From Acidimicrobiales bacterium (GTDB lineage Bacteria; Actinomycetota; Acidimicrobiia; Acidimicrobiales; SHLQ01): DNA of 38,277 bases. The notes beneath the pieces were generated by a model that did no database searches, had not been told where the DNA came from, and worked only from the letters and a program-made list of their open reading frames with translations. How positions within the stretch are numbered: the first letter of the stretch is position 1; each line of letters begins with the position of its first letter. The DNA lies in contig JAHDEJ010000042.1 in assembly GCA_020628865.1 (NCBI GenBank), forward strand, positions 1-38,277, given 5' to 3'. This document shows positions 23,996 to 32,348 of the stretch, piece by piece. Both the position numbers and the translations under genes were made by a program.

Positions 23996-26900
23996 TCAGT
24001 CGGCGGCGTCGGTGACCCGGACGGTCATGATCTGCGTGTCCCTGAGGCCGTCGAGATCGGTGACGGTGACCTCGACCTCGTAGTCGTTGTCGGCGTCGAG
24101 GTCGGCCGGAGCCTCGAAGTCCGGCGTTGCAAGGAACGTGAGCAGGCCGTCCGTCGCGCCCAGCGCGAAGAGGGCGTTGTCCTCTCCGCCGATGGTTGTC
24201 GTGAACGAGTAGACGAGATCGCTGCTGTCGCCATCGGGATCGGTTGCGTCGACGTCGGCGACGAAGTTGTCGACCGAAATCAGTGTTCCGGATTCGTCCA
24301 CACCCACGCCGGTTCCCACGAGATCGTCATCGCCGCCCAGACCACGGATCCACACGAGTGCGCCGGCCGAGTCGTAGCGGGCGACGAACACGTCTTCCAC
24401 ACCCGATGCCGTGAGGGCGTCGATGTTCGGACCCGGGTTGAAGTCCACCGAGCTCTGGAAGTAGCCGGTGAGGTAGACGTCGCCACCGGCGTCGACGTCC
24501 ACGCCGGCGCCACGGTCGTCCTCCGGCCCGCCGATCGAGATGGTCCACACATGGTCGCCGGCCGAATCGAGCTTGGAGACGAAGATGTCGAAGCCACCGA
24601 ACGCCGTGTGCTCATCCACTCCGGCTCCGGGGTCGAAGTCCACCGTCCCCTGGAAGAAGCCGGTGGTGTAGACGTTGCCGGATGCATCGATCACCTCAGC
24701 CGAGCTGAGCTCCGACCCGCTCGGCACGAAGACGCCGGTGCCCCAGATGACGGTTCCCGGCGCGTCGGTGTTCTCCGCATGGGCGATCCAGGCCGCATCG
24801 CCGCCACCGTTGCTCTCGATCACCGGCGCCTGCGATCCCGCAACCATGGCACTCCCCGCAAAAGAGACCGCATCGATCTGGCCGAGCGATGTGCTGTGGT
24901 CGTCGCCGTCGAAGAGCCGACCCTCGTCGGTGGGCCCATCCTCGGTCCGAGCGAAGACGAAGATGTCGTCGCCGTCACCCACGAGCGCGCCGCTGGAAAT
25001 CGATCGGTCGAAGGTTGCGTGCACGAGGTCGGTACTCGGGTCGACCCACGCAGCCCGAACCGGTCGATTGGTGGTCGCTCCGTCGAAGTAGAGCGAGAAG
25101 GTGTCGTCAGCTTCGACGACGAGGAGATCGTTCGCCCCTGCGCTCAGCACCGAACCGGTGCTCCCGGGCACGTCCACCGGTCCGAGCGTGGAGAGGGCCA
25201 GGCGGCCGTCGCCGGTGACGAGAAGCGCGTCGACGTCTTCGTCCCACGTGTCGAGGCCGACGGCCGATCCGTCGAAGAAGAGGTCGAGCGTGCCGGCGGT
25301 CGTGTCGCCGAGCGAGGTCGGCACGAGGCGGACCACGTCGGAGTCGTCGATCGGTCCGATCGGATCGAGCGTCATCGGATTCGCCACGCTGAAGAGAATG
25401 GTCGGAAGGCCGCCGGTCTCGATCACGTGCACGGCGTCCACATCACGCCCTGCCAGGCCGATGTCGGAGCCGTCCATCAGTAGCGTCCACGTGTCTGCGG
25501 CGGAATCGAATTCGAGGATGTCTTCGTCCTCGAAGGCGACTCCCCCGACCTCGCCGGAACGAGAGGACGAGACGTGGGCGACGATGTTGCGCTCGAGCAC
25601 CGCGGTGCTGCCGACCTCGATCGAGATCGTCGCCGTTGTCGAGCCCTCGGTGTTCTCGAGGCGATAGTCGAACGACAGGTCGCCGACGAACCCGGACGCC
25701 GGCGTGTAGGTGAGCGTGCCGATCGAGCTGAGCGTCACGTCGCCGGCCGCCGCACTCACGGTGCCTCCGGCGGCAGTGTCGTCCACGGAGCCGCCGAGGT
25801 CACCACCACCGAACGCCGAGATGGTGGCGGTGGGGTAGCCGAGGTCGTCGTTGTCGCGAACGTCGAGAACGACGAGTTGCGTGTCGGCCGCCGTGGTGAG
25901 GCCGTCGTCGTCGACGGCGATCGGCTGCGCATGCACCGCTGTCGTCTCCGCCGCAGTGTTGTTGGTGGTGTTCGGATCCTCGAAGCCACTCGAGCCGATG
26001 ACGGTCGTCTCCAAGAGGCCCCGCACCCCAACATCCGGGGAGATGGCGAGCGTATAGACGACGCTGTCGCCGGCGGCGATCGTGCCGAGCGAGCAGACGA
26101 GGCCGTTCGGATCCTCGGCGCAGCCGCTGGACGAGTCTAGCTCCAAACCCACCTCAAGGGTGGACACGGCCGTCACGCCCACGGCCGGAGACGGACCGGC
26201 GTTGAACACCTCGATGGTCTGCACGAGCGTGGTGGCGTCGTCGATCGGGTCGGCCGACTCGGTGATCGTGACCGACACGTCGGCCAGCGGCTTGCGAATG
26301 ACCATGCCGTCGATCTGCTCGCCGCCGAATCCGTGTTCGTCCCCGTCGAAGAACTGGCTGAACGAGCCGGAGGTCGGGTCGCCAGTGCTTCCCGTGAAGA
26401 CGAGGCTGTCGTCTGAATCTCCGGTGAGCGCGCCGATCGTGTAGTTCGCATTCGACGACAGGTGAATCTCGTCGGTGTCGACATCGATCCAGGCACTGCC
26501 GGCGTCGCCGGTGAAGCCAACATCGCTCGAATCGACGAATCGCTCGAACGTCTGATCCGGGCTGAAGACCATCAGGTCCTCGTCGCCACCACTCACCGTG
26601 CCACCCCCCGTGGCCGGAACCGACGAGCCACCGACGGTCGAGATCACGAGGCGGCCATCGCCGAGAAACGCAATCGAGTCGATGTCCTCACCGTTCGCGT
26701 CCAGATCCACATCGGAGCCGTCGAGCCACAGTGCGAAGCTGCCCGCAGTCGTGTCGCCCAGCGAGGTCGGCGTGAACGTGACGATGTCCGAATCGTCGAC
26801 CGCCCCGAGACCGGTGATCGTGGTTGCCTGCTGGAAGCTCATGTAGATCGTCGGGAACTCCGCCCACGGATCATCGATGTGGAACGCGTTGACGTCCACC

Positions 26901-27160
26901 CCACCCAGCCCGACATCCGATCCGTCGAACCACCGCTCCCACGTGTCCGAGATCGGCTCGAAGAGCAGGATGTCCTCGTCGGCGAACGACACACCGCCGA
27001 CCGAACCGCTGGAGGAGGACGACAGATAGAGCGCCGTGAAGGTGTCCCCGGCAGTATCGGCGCGGACTGGCGCCACGACCCCGGCAACGACCATCAGCAC
27101 CACGATCGCCGCAAAGCGGCCGACCGAACACGCTCGATGGAACGTCCTTCGTTCTTCCAT
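23996..27160 (-). CDS. Large secreted modular repeat protein
   Basis: This 1054-residue protein has a Sec signal peptide (RFAAIVVLMVVAGVVAPVRA, cut after A34). A module of about 250 residues occurs twice, at about 38-290 and 528-770, beginning SSSSSGSVGGVSFADEDIL and SSSRSGEVGGVAFEDEDIL and sharing DSDIV/SLGDTTAG phrases. Between the copies lie a DUF11-type domain (about 291-400) and a bacterial Ig-like domain (about 410-520). SBBP-type beta-propeller repeats follow (about 800-925, DASGNVYTTGFF...GGFDIFVSKLDSAG) and then one cadherin-like repeat to the end. The last propeller repeat stops abruptly (VGVDESG) and runs straight into the cadherin-like domain, as if a segment had been deleted. There is no C-terminal sorting signal. 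Very acidic, so probably calcium-binding and extracellular. Confidence 0.85.
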   Translation of the reverse strand: MEERRTFHRACSVGRFAAIVVLMVVAGVVAPVRADTAGDTFTALYLSSSSSGSVGGVSFADEDILLFEPISDTWERWFDGSDVGLGGVDVNAFHIDDPWAEFPTIYMSFQQATTITGLGAVDDSDIVTFTPTSLGDTTAGSFALWLDGSDVDLDANGEDIDSIAFLGDGRLVISTVGGSSVPATGGGTVSGGDEDLMVFSPDQTFERFVDSSDVGFTGDAGSAWIDVDTDEIHLSSNANYTIGALTGDSDDSLVFTGSTGDPTSGSFSQFFDGDEHGFGGEQIDGMVIRKPLADVSVTITESADPIDDATTLVQTIEVFNAGPSPAVGVTAVSTLEVGLELDSSSGCAEDPNGLVCSLGTIAAGDSVVYTLAISPDVGVRGLLETTVIGSSGFEDPNTTNNTAAETTAVHAQPIAVDDDGLTTAADTQLVVLDVRDNDDLGYPTATISAFGGGDLGGSVDDTAAGGTVSAAAGDVTLSSIGTLTYTPASGFVGDLSFDYRLENTEGSTTATISIEVGSTAVLERNIVAHVSSSRSGEVGGVAFEDEDILEFDSAADTWTLLMDGSDIGLAGRDVDAVHVIETGGLPTILFSVANPMTLDPIGPIDDSDVVRLVPTSLGDTTAGTLDLFFDGSAVGLDTWDEDVDALLVTGDGRLALSTLGPVDVPGSTGSVLSAGANDLLVVEADDTFSLYFDGATTNRPVRAAWVDPSTDLVHATFDRSISSGALVGDGDDIFVFARTEDGPTDEGRLFDGDDHSTSLGQIDAVSFAGSAMVAGSQAPVIESNGGGDAAWIAHAENTDAPGTVIWGTGVFVPSGSELSSAEVIDASGNVYTTGFFQGTVDFDPGAGVDEHTAFGGFDIFVSKLDSAGDHVWTISIGGPEDDRGAGVDVDAGGDVYLTGYFQSSVDFNPGPNIDALTASGVEDVFVARYDSAGALVWIRGLGGDDDLVGTGVGVDESGTLISVDNFVADVDATDPDGDSSDLVYSFTTTIGGEDNALFALGATDGLLTFLATPDFEAPADLDADNDYEVEVTVTDLDGLRDTQIMTVRVTDAAD

Positions 27161-27187
27161 TGGCTGTCGCTGCCGGACCGGAGCGAA

Positions 27188-28057
27188 TCAGTTGAAGCTG
27201 GCGAGGACTTCGTCTCGGGTGGTGACGGCCAGCTCGTACATCTCGCCGATGCGGCGGATGTCGACGCCACATCGCAGGATCGAGTCGGCCGTCGTCTGGG
27301 CGATCGAGTTGTTCGGATTCTCGACGAACGGATCGAGTTCGTGGGCCATGGCGTTCGCCGTTCGCACAATCCGGGAGAGCAGATCGTCGCCAGGATACGG
27401 AGGGTGATGACCGGTGATGGCCACCTGGACCGACACGGGGAAGCCCCAGGCCCGGGCGACCGTTGCGCCCACCTGACCGTGGTGCAGACCGAGCAGTTCG
27501 ACCTCGACCTCATGCATCTGACGACCGGACTCCTTCGCCGTCTGGGCGATGCGCATCATCGTGGAGCGGGGCACGCAGTCCGCGAGGACGAGCTTGCCGA
27601 TGTCGTGCAGCAGCGCTGCGGTGCCGGCCCCGTTGGGTGTCGGCTCGGCCGAGAAGTGCGAGATGCACTCGGCAGCGATCGATGATTCGAGCGAGTGCTT
27701 CCACAGGCCGTCACGGTCGAAGCCGTACGGAGGCAGTGCTTCCGCCATACGACCTCGCATCGCTCGCACCATCGCCATGTGCAGCACATCGTCGAGCCCC
27801 AGGCGTCCGACCGCCATGGTCGCGTCGACGATCGCCTGCCGGGCGCCGTACATCGGCGAGTTGGCCTTGCGAAGCACATCGGCACTCAGCACCGCATCGA
27901 ATCGCACGATCTCGGCGACGTCCGACATGCCGGCCGCCTGGTTCTCAGCCAGTTCGAGCAGTCGATTCACCGACGTGGGCATCGCGTCGAGTCGTTCGAT
28001 CGCGTCGAGAATCGTCGACGAGTCGAGCGTCGTGGAAGGTCCAGAAATTGCTGTCAT
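27188..28057 (-). CDS. HDOD domain protein
   Basis: This 289-residue cytosolic protein has an HDOD domain over most of its length (AMPTSVNRLLEL, LSADVLRKANSPMYG, VGRLGLDDVLHMAMVRAM). An embedded HD motif, H151-D152 in AALLHDIGK, is followed by LGLHHGQVGATVARAWGFP. HDOD proteins act as signalling scaffolds, usually without phosphodiesterase activity. The output here is unknown. The ATG at 28057 has a GAGGCGG ribosome-binding site. A GTG 66 nt upstream would add a low-quality extension. It lies 27 nt upstream of the large surface protein and may be co-transcribed with it. Confidence 0.88.
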   Translation of the reverse strand: MTAISGPSTTLDSSTILDAIERLDAMPTSVNRLLELAENQAAGMSDVAEIVRFDAVLSADVLRKANSPMYGARQAIVDATMAVGRLGLDDVLHMAMVRAMRGRMAEALPPYGFDRDGLWKHSLESSIAAECISHFSAEPTPNGAGTAALLHDIGKLVLADCVPRSTMMRIAQTAKESGRQMHEVEVELLGLHHGQVGATVARAWGFPVSVQVAITGHHPPYPGDDLLSRIVRTANAMAHELDPFVENPNNSIAQTTADSILRCGVDIRRIGEMYELAVTTRDEVLASFN

Positions 28058-28221
28058 GTCCGCCTCATGATCAAAGTTGCCGCCGAAGGCGCCGCCGTTG
28101 GATTCCTCATCGACCGCCCGCACCGAATTTTGAGCGCATCAATTCGTGGTCAGAGGGGTCGGCGGGCGAATCCGGCTGCTTGAGCAAATTCACCCACGCG
28201 AAGGGATTCGAGGCTGGCGAC

Positions 28222-29526
28222 CTACGAGCGGAACCCGGGCGGACGTTTCCGGCCGCCCTGCGCCCGAAGGTACTGCTCGAGTTCGTCGTACTCGCCGCTC
28301 CGGTTGGAGTAGGTCACGTGATTCCGAGCGGTCTCGAGCCAGGGCCCAACCGTCGACGGGACTGACGCCAACGCCTGCTCGAGATGGGCCGTCGTGACCG
28401 ACACGACGGTGCCGGCATCGAGTGATTCGTCGAGGCATTGCTCGACCGCAGACTCGACGACGAACGCAAGGTCGGCGCCGGAGTACCCCTCCGTGGCTGC
28501 GACCAAGCCGGCGAGGTCGACGCCATCCGCAGGACGATCCCGGAGGTGGAAGTCGAGGATTGCGCGGCGCGCCGGGGCGTCCGGGGGCAGCACGAGGAGG
28601 CGACGGTCGAAGCGGCCGGGCCGCAGCAGCGCTTCATCGACGTCCCATGGGTGGTTGGTGGCGGCGAGCACGAAGATGCCGTCGTTGTCGTCGGCGACGC
28701 CGTCGAGCTCCGACAGCAGCTGGTTGACGACACCGCGCAGGGCGGCCGCATGTTTCAGGTGGGATCGCTTCTGGCCGAGCGCATCGATCTCATCGAAAAA
28801 GAGGACACAGGGAGCGTTGCGACGGGCGGCCTCGAAGACGGCGGCGAGGTTGCGTTCGCTCGCGCCGATCCACATGTCGAGGATGTCGGCAAGGCCCACG
28901 TTGTAGAAGTTGGCGCCCATCTCGCCGGCGGTCGCCCGAGCGAGAAAGGTCTTTCCGCAGCCGGGCGGCCCCCACAGCAGCAGGCCGCCGCTGGCGGACT
29001 TGCGGAAGGCGGCCGCCATCTCGGGATTGCGAAGTGGGGCGAGGAAGGAACGTTCCAGCTGACGTTTGACCTCGTCCAGGCCACCGATGTCGTCAAGGGT
29101 CACCTCGGAGGCAGCCAGCTCACCGAAGGTCACCTCCTCGGGTGGGGTCGAGCTGTCCCACTTGCTGAGCAGCTCGTCGGCCGTGTCCGGCACGGGAAGA
29201 ATGGCGTCGTCGCCGGTGACCGGCATGGCGCGGCGTTCCTCGGGTTCCGTATCGGATTCCTCGCTGGAACGTTCCTGGGCCCGTCGGCCGGCATCGAGTG
29301 CCGCCGCGGTGGCGTCGTCGCCCACCGCACGAAACACCCGGATGGCCAATTCGAGGGCCGCGTCGTCGTCGGCACCGTGTTCCAACAGGAGATGGGCGTG
29401 GGGAACGGCATCGTCCGCCGCATCGAGCGTCAGCAGGCGTTCGATCAGGTGGCTCCGCACCTCCAGATCGTCGGGCGACGCACGCAGCGCCGCTTCGAGC
29501 GCACGGATCACACCATCGGTCGTCAT
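28222..29526 (-). CDS. AAA+ ATPase (Cdc48/FtsH-like single domain) with TPR-like N-terminus
   Basis: This 434-residue protein begins with helical TPR-like repeats (about 1-85), then an acidic linker. One AAA domain (about 140-390) follows, with Walker A GPPGCGKTFLA (186-196), Walker B VLFFDEIDAL (D245-E246), a pore-like FYNVGL segment, sensor 1 AATN (288-291) and arginine fingers in LRPGRFDRRL. A lid helix ends the domain. It resembles classical AAA unfoldases but has a single ring and no protease domain, so it probably remodels a partner through the TPR segment. The ATG at 29526 is chosen since sequence beyond it is antisense to the divergent TPR gene. Neighbours are also TPR proteins. Confidence 0.88.
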   Translation of the reverse strand: MTTDGVIRALEAALRASPDDLEVRSHLIERLLTLDAADDAVPHAHLLLEHGADDDAALELAIRVFRAVGDDATAAALDAGRRAQERSSEESDTEPEERRAMPVTGDDAILPVPDTADELLSKWDSSTPPEEVTFGELAASEVTLDDIGGLDEVKRQLERSFLAPLRNPEMAAAFRKSASGGLLLWGPPGCGKTFLARATAGEMGANFYNVGLADILDMWIGASERNLAAVFEAARRNAPCVLFFDEIDALGQKRSHLKHAAALRGVVNQLLSELDGVADDNDGIFVLAATNHPWDVDEALLRPGRFDRRLLVLPPDAPARRAILDFHLRDRPADGVDLAGLVAATEGYSGADLAFVVESAVEQCLDESLDAGTVVSVTTAHLEQALASVPSTVGPWLETARNHVTYSNRSGEYDELEQYLRAQGGRKRPPGFRS

Positions 29527-29591
29527 ACGTGATTCGATCGGCGGCACGCCCACGCTGTTGAACTTCCGCACCTCGATGCCGACGAAAACCC

Positions 29592-30395
29592 ATGGGTGCA
29601 GCCGGCAACGCACGCGAGCGCGCACGCAATCTTCTGGTGCTCGGCCGACTCGATGAGGCGCGCGCTGCGGCCGGGGAAGCACTTGCGCTCGATGGCGCCG
29701 ACGCTGTGGCCCTCCGCCTCCTTGCGCAGATCGAGAGTGCGGACGGCGATCTGGGTCGGGCTCGCACGCACGCCGAGGCCGCTGTTGCCGCCGACCAGTC
29801 GGCCGGTTCGTTCCTCGTGCTCGCGTCGATCGAGCGCCGGTCGGGCGACTATGCGGCGGCGATCCGGGCCTGTGAATCCGGGTTGCACAAGGATCCCGAC
29901 GCACCCGCCCTGCATTCGACCATGTCGCTCGCGTGGTCGGGGCCGTGGCTCTCCGAGAAGACGGTTCGGGTGTCAGACCGGCGGAAGGCGGCAGCAGAGA
30001 CTGCAGAGCGTCTTGCCCGGGCGTCCTTGGATCTCGACCCGGAGCACGCCATGGGTTGGTATGCGCTGGCGGTGGCGATGCTCGTACACAACGATCCGTT
30101 CGCCGCAGCGAAGGTCATGGAGGACGGCCTGGCCATGCACCCGGACTGGCCGGAAGGCCACCTGCTCATGAGCGGGATTCGAGGTCGCCAGGGCATGGTG
30201 AAGCTGGCGTCTCGCCACCTTGCCACCGCCGGGCGGCTGGCACCGGCCGACGGCACCCCGTTGCGGCGCCTTCGCGAGATCGCCGGCCGCTCGGGCTTCC
30301 GTCGGAGAAAGACGAACACATCGGCGTGGTGGCTGGCTCCCGAAGCGCGAGCCGTTCTGGATGCCGACGCCCGGCTCGGAGGTGGGGACCGGTGA
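29592..30395 (+). CDS. Tetratricopeptide repeat protein
   Basis: This 267-residue soluble protein consists of TPR helix pairs from residue 5 to about 240 (RNLLVLGRLDEARAAAGEAL, GDLGRARTHAEAAVAADQS, YALAVAMLVHNDPFAAAKVM). The C-terminus is basic with a WWL motif. It is probably a scaffold. It is divergent from the AAA+ gene, with ATGs 65 nt apart, and its stop overlaps the GTG of the next gene (GTGA). The three genes probably form a functional unit, the TPR protein acting as adaptor for the ATPase, which is inference. Confidence 0.82.
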   Translation: MGAAGNARERARNLLVLGRLDEARAAAGEALALDGADAVALRLLAQIESADGDLGRARTHAEAAVAADQSAGSFLVLASIERRSGDYAAAIRACESGLHKDPDAPALHSTMSLAWSGPWLSEKTVRVSDRRKAAAETAERLARASLDLDPEHAMGWYALAVAMLVHNDPFAAAKVMEDGLAMHPDWPEGHLLMSGIRGRQGMVKLASRHLATAGRLAPADGTPLRRLREIAGRSGFRRRKTNTSAWWLAPEARAVLDADARLGGGDR

Positions 30396-31912
30396 GCTGG
30401 AGTGATGCGGGTGTCTCGATTCTTGCGCTTGCGGTCTTTGCCGGTGGGTTGGTCCTGGCCCGCGCGATCGGTCGAGCACTCGTCACGATGCGGGCGCGCC
30501 GACTCGAGGAGTTGGAACACCGCGGATCGGTGCACGGGTCCGACATGATCCTGCGGGTCTCGCTGATCTTCGTGTGGGCCGGCGGCGCCTTCGGGGCGCT
30601 CTGCCTGCTTCCCGGCCTGGCGTGGGTGTCAAGCGGGGATCGGGAAGCGCTGGAGATCGCCGCTCGGCTCTTCGGCGTCGCCGCCTTCATCGTCGGTTTC
30701 GGCGTACTGGTGGCCCTCAGTGGCATGCGCCTGTTCGTCCTCGAACCGGACCGCATCACTCGGTCCGGTCCGTTGCGTGAGCGATCGATCCGTTTCGACG
30801 ACATCACTCGACTCCGTGAGGCGGGCGCCTTTCCGTCCCTTCGGGTGGAAGCCACGGACTCGGCGATTCGTCTCCCGAAGTCGATTGCCGGTTTCGACGA
30901 CGTCTTCAACCGGCTGGTGGCACAGACGCACCCCGACGTGTTCACCCACACGATTCCCGCCGAGCCTGCGGATGGGGTGAGCATGCTCGGAGAATCGACG
31001 ACCGCCGCCCGGTACGCCGTGACGGCCCGACGGCTCCGCATCAACATCGGCGTGCTCGCGCTGCTCTTCCTGCTGTGTGTGACGTGGCCGTGGTTCGTCG
31101 TCAATGGCGAACATCCGGTGCGAGACGCGTTCATCTTCGCCGGCATGAGCCTGCTCCTGTGGCTCGGGATCTACGCGATGGTGCGCAGCGAGTCGCTGCA
31201 ACCCGACCAGCCGATCGAGTTGGAACTGCACCCGCGGACGATTCGTTGGCGAGTCCTTCGTGGTGGCTGGCAGGAGCGGGACCGGACAGAGCTCGTCAGC
31301 GCGTCGGTGGAGACGACGATCATCTACGTGAAGGGCCAGGCCGGGCATCGGTATCCGCTCCGGCTCCGCTTCGTGGACGGCACCGTCGTGAAGGTGGACG
31401 ATTTCCGTGCGCGGCACTTCGGTTCCTCGACACAGTTGGTCGGCCATGACATCCGCCGGCGATTCGTGACGACCGACGCGAGGGACCCGGCCGACGAGCT
31501 CGCCGCAGCCGACCACCTCGAGGCTGGACGTGCGGCCGAAGCAGCGGGCGAATCACTCGCTGCGGTCGAGAGCTATGAGCGGGCGATCGCCCACTGGCCG
31601 AGCGCCCGCAATCTGGCGCTCCATCGCCACCTGGGCGACGTCTTGCGAACCGTCGCCGGCTCGCTGCCATCCTCCAACCGGTCAGAGCGAATGTCAGCCA
31701 TCGCGATGCGGCAACGAGCGGTCGGCCACTACCGGGCCCACGTCGACCACTTCCCGACCGATGCCGACGCGTGGCAGGGCATCGGCGCCACCCTCGCCGG
31801 GGACTACCGCACCGACCTTGCCGACGAAGCGATCGAGACAGCCGAGCAGCTGCTGCTGTCCGGCCGGGCGCAATCCACGACGCATCTGCTGGACGGCATC
31901 GTCGCCGACTGA
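30392..31912 (+). CDS. Membrane protein with PH-like segments and TPR tail
   Basis: This 506-residue protein has about five hydrophobic helices: near residues 7-30, 52-75, 86-110, 210-232 and 245-265. Two similar beta-rich segments follow the membrane pairs (MRLFVLEPDRITRSGPLRER and IELELHPRTIRWRVLRGGW), recalling bacterial PH domains. The C-terminal 130 residues are TPR-like (AGRAAEAAGESLAAVESYERAI). The GTG at 30392 overlaps the upstream TPR stop and has a GGAGGTGGGG ribosome-binding site. The open frame further upstream is a shadow of the TPR gene. The function is not known. It could be the membrane anchor of the adjacent AAA+/TPR system. Confidence 0.75.
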   Translation: MSWSDAGVSILALAVFAGGLVLARAIGRALVTMRARRLEELEHRGSVHGSDMILRVSLIFVWAGGAFGALCLLPGLAWVSSGDREALEIAARLFGVAAFIVGFGVLVALSGMRLFVLEPDRITRSGPLRERSIRFDDITRLREAGAFPSLRVEATDSAIRLPKSIAGFDDVFNRLVAQTHPDVFTHTIPAEPADGVSMLGESTTAARYAVTARRLRINIGVLALLFLLCVTWPWFVVNGEHPVRDAFIFAGMSLLLWLGIYAMVRSESLQPDQPIELELHPRTIRWRVLRGGWQERDRTELVSASVETTIIYVKGQAGHRYPLRLRFVDGTVVKVDDFRARHFGSSTQLVGHDIRRRFVTTDARDPADELAAADHLEAGRAAEAAGESLAAVESYERAIAHWPSARNLALHRHLGDVLRTVAGSLPSSNRSERMSAIAMRQRAVGHYRAHVDHFPTDADAWQGIGATLAGDYRTDLADEAIETAEQLLLSGRAQSTTHLLDGIVAD

Positions 31913-31927
31913 CCGACCCGGTCCAGG

Positions 31928-32317
31928 TCAGCGCTGCGCAAGTGCGTCGACCATCGCGTCCACGTGGTGTTCGATGGCAGCGAAGGCGACCGCCGGGTCG
32001 TCGCTGAAGTTCGGGATCGACCACTCGACAAGCGATTTCGACGTGGGAAGGTCGTCGTGGTCGCAGCCGATGTTCACGACGATGTCGGCGGCATCGAGTT
32101 CCTCGGCGGTCACCACATGGGGAACGCTGAGCACGTCGAGCCCATCGGCTTCGAGTCGTTCCCGCACGATCGGCAGCACGATCTCGTCGGGATGGGTGCC
32201 GGCGTTCGTGACGTCGACGGCGATACCCCGCCGAGCCGCACGATCCCGGAGGAAGGTTGCGGACGCCACGCTCTTGGCGGCGCTGTGGGGGCAGAGGAAG
32301 AGCACGGATGTGGTCAT
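31928..32317 (-). CDS. Low-molecular-weight phosphatase / arsenate-reductase-like protein
   Basis: This 129-residue protein has the LMW protein-tyrosine-phosphatase fold. The P-loop is C9-PHSAA-K15-S, where the usual CX5R has Lys instead of Arg. The C-terminal pattern VEWSIPNFSDDPA...IEHHVDAMVDAL is typical of the ArsC/Wzb group. The Lys makes ordinary phosphatase activity uncertain. The gene starts 31 nt after chrA on the same strand and is probably co-transcribed with it. It may therefore handle an oxyanion or regulate the chromate response rather than arsenate, which is inference. The open frame continues upstream of the ATG, but that part is a shadow of chrA. Confidence 0.8.
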   Translation of the reverse strand: MTTSVLFLCPHSAAKSVASATFLRDRAARRGIAVDVTNAGTHPDEIVLPIVRERLEADGLDVLSVPHVVTAEELDAADIVVNIGCDHDDLPTSKSLVEWSIPNFSDDPAVAFAAIEHHVDAMVDALAQR

Positions 32318-32348
32318 GGTGTGTCCTTTGTTGATGGAGGTTCGTGGC

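Noticed and set aside
29527-29904. N-terminal extension of the AAA+ frame
   Set aside because: It is Arg/Pro-rich sequence antisense to the TPR gene; the ATG at 29526 gives a clean TPR-like start.
29933-30391. Long N-terminal extension of the membrane PH/TPR protein
   Set aside because: It overlaps the TPR gene in another frame. The GTG at 30392 has a ribosome-binding site and overlaps the upstream stop.
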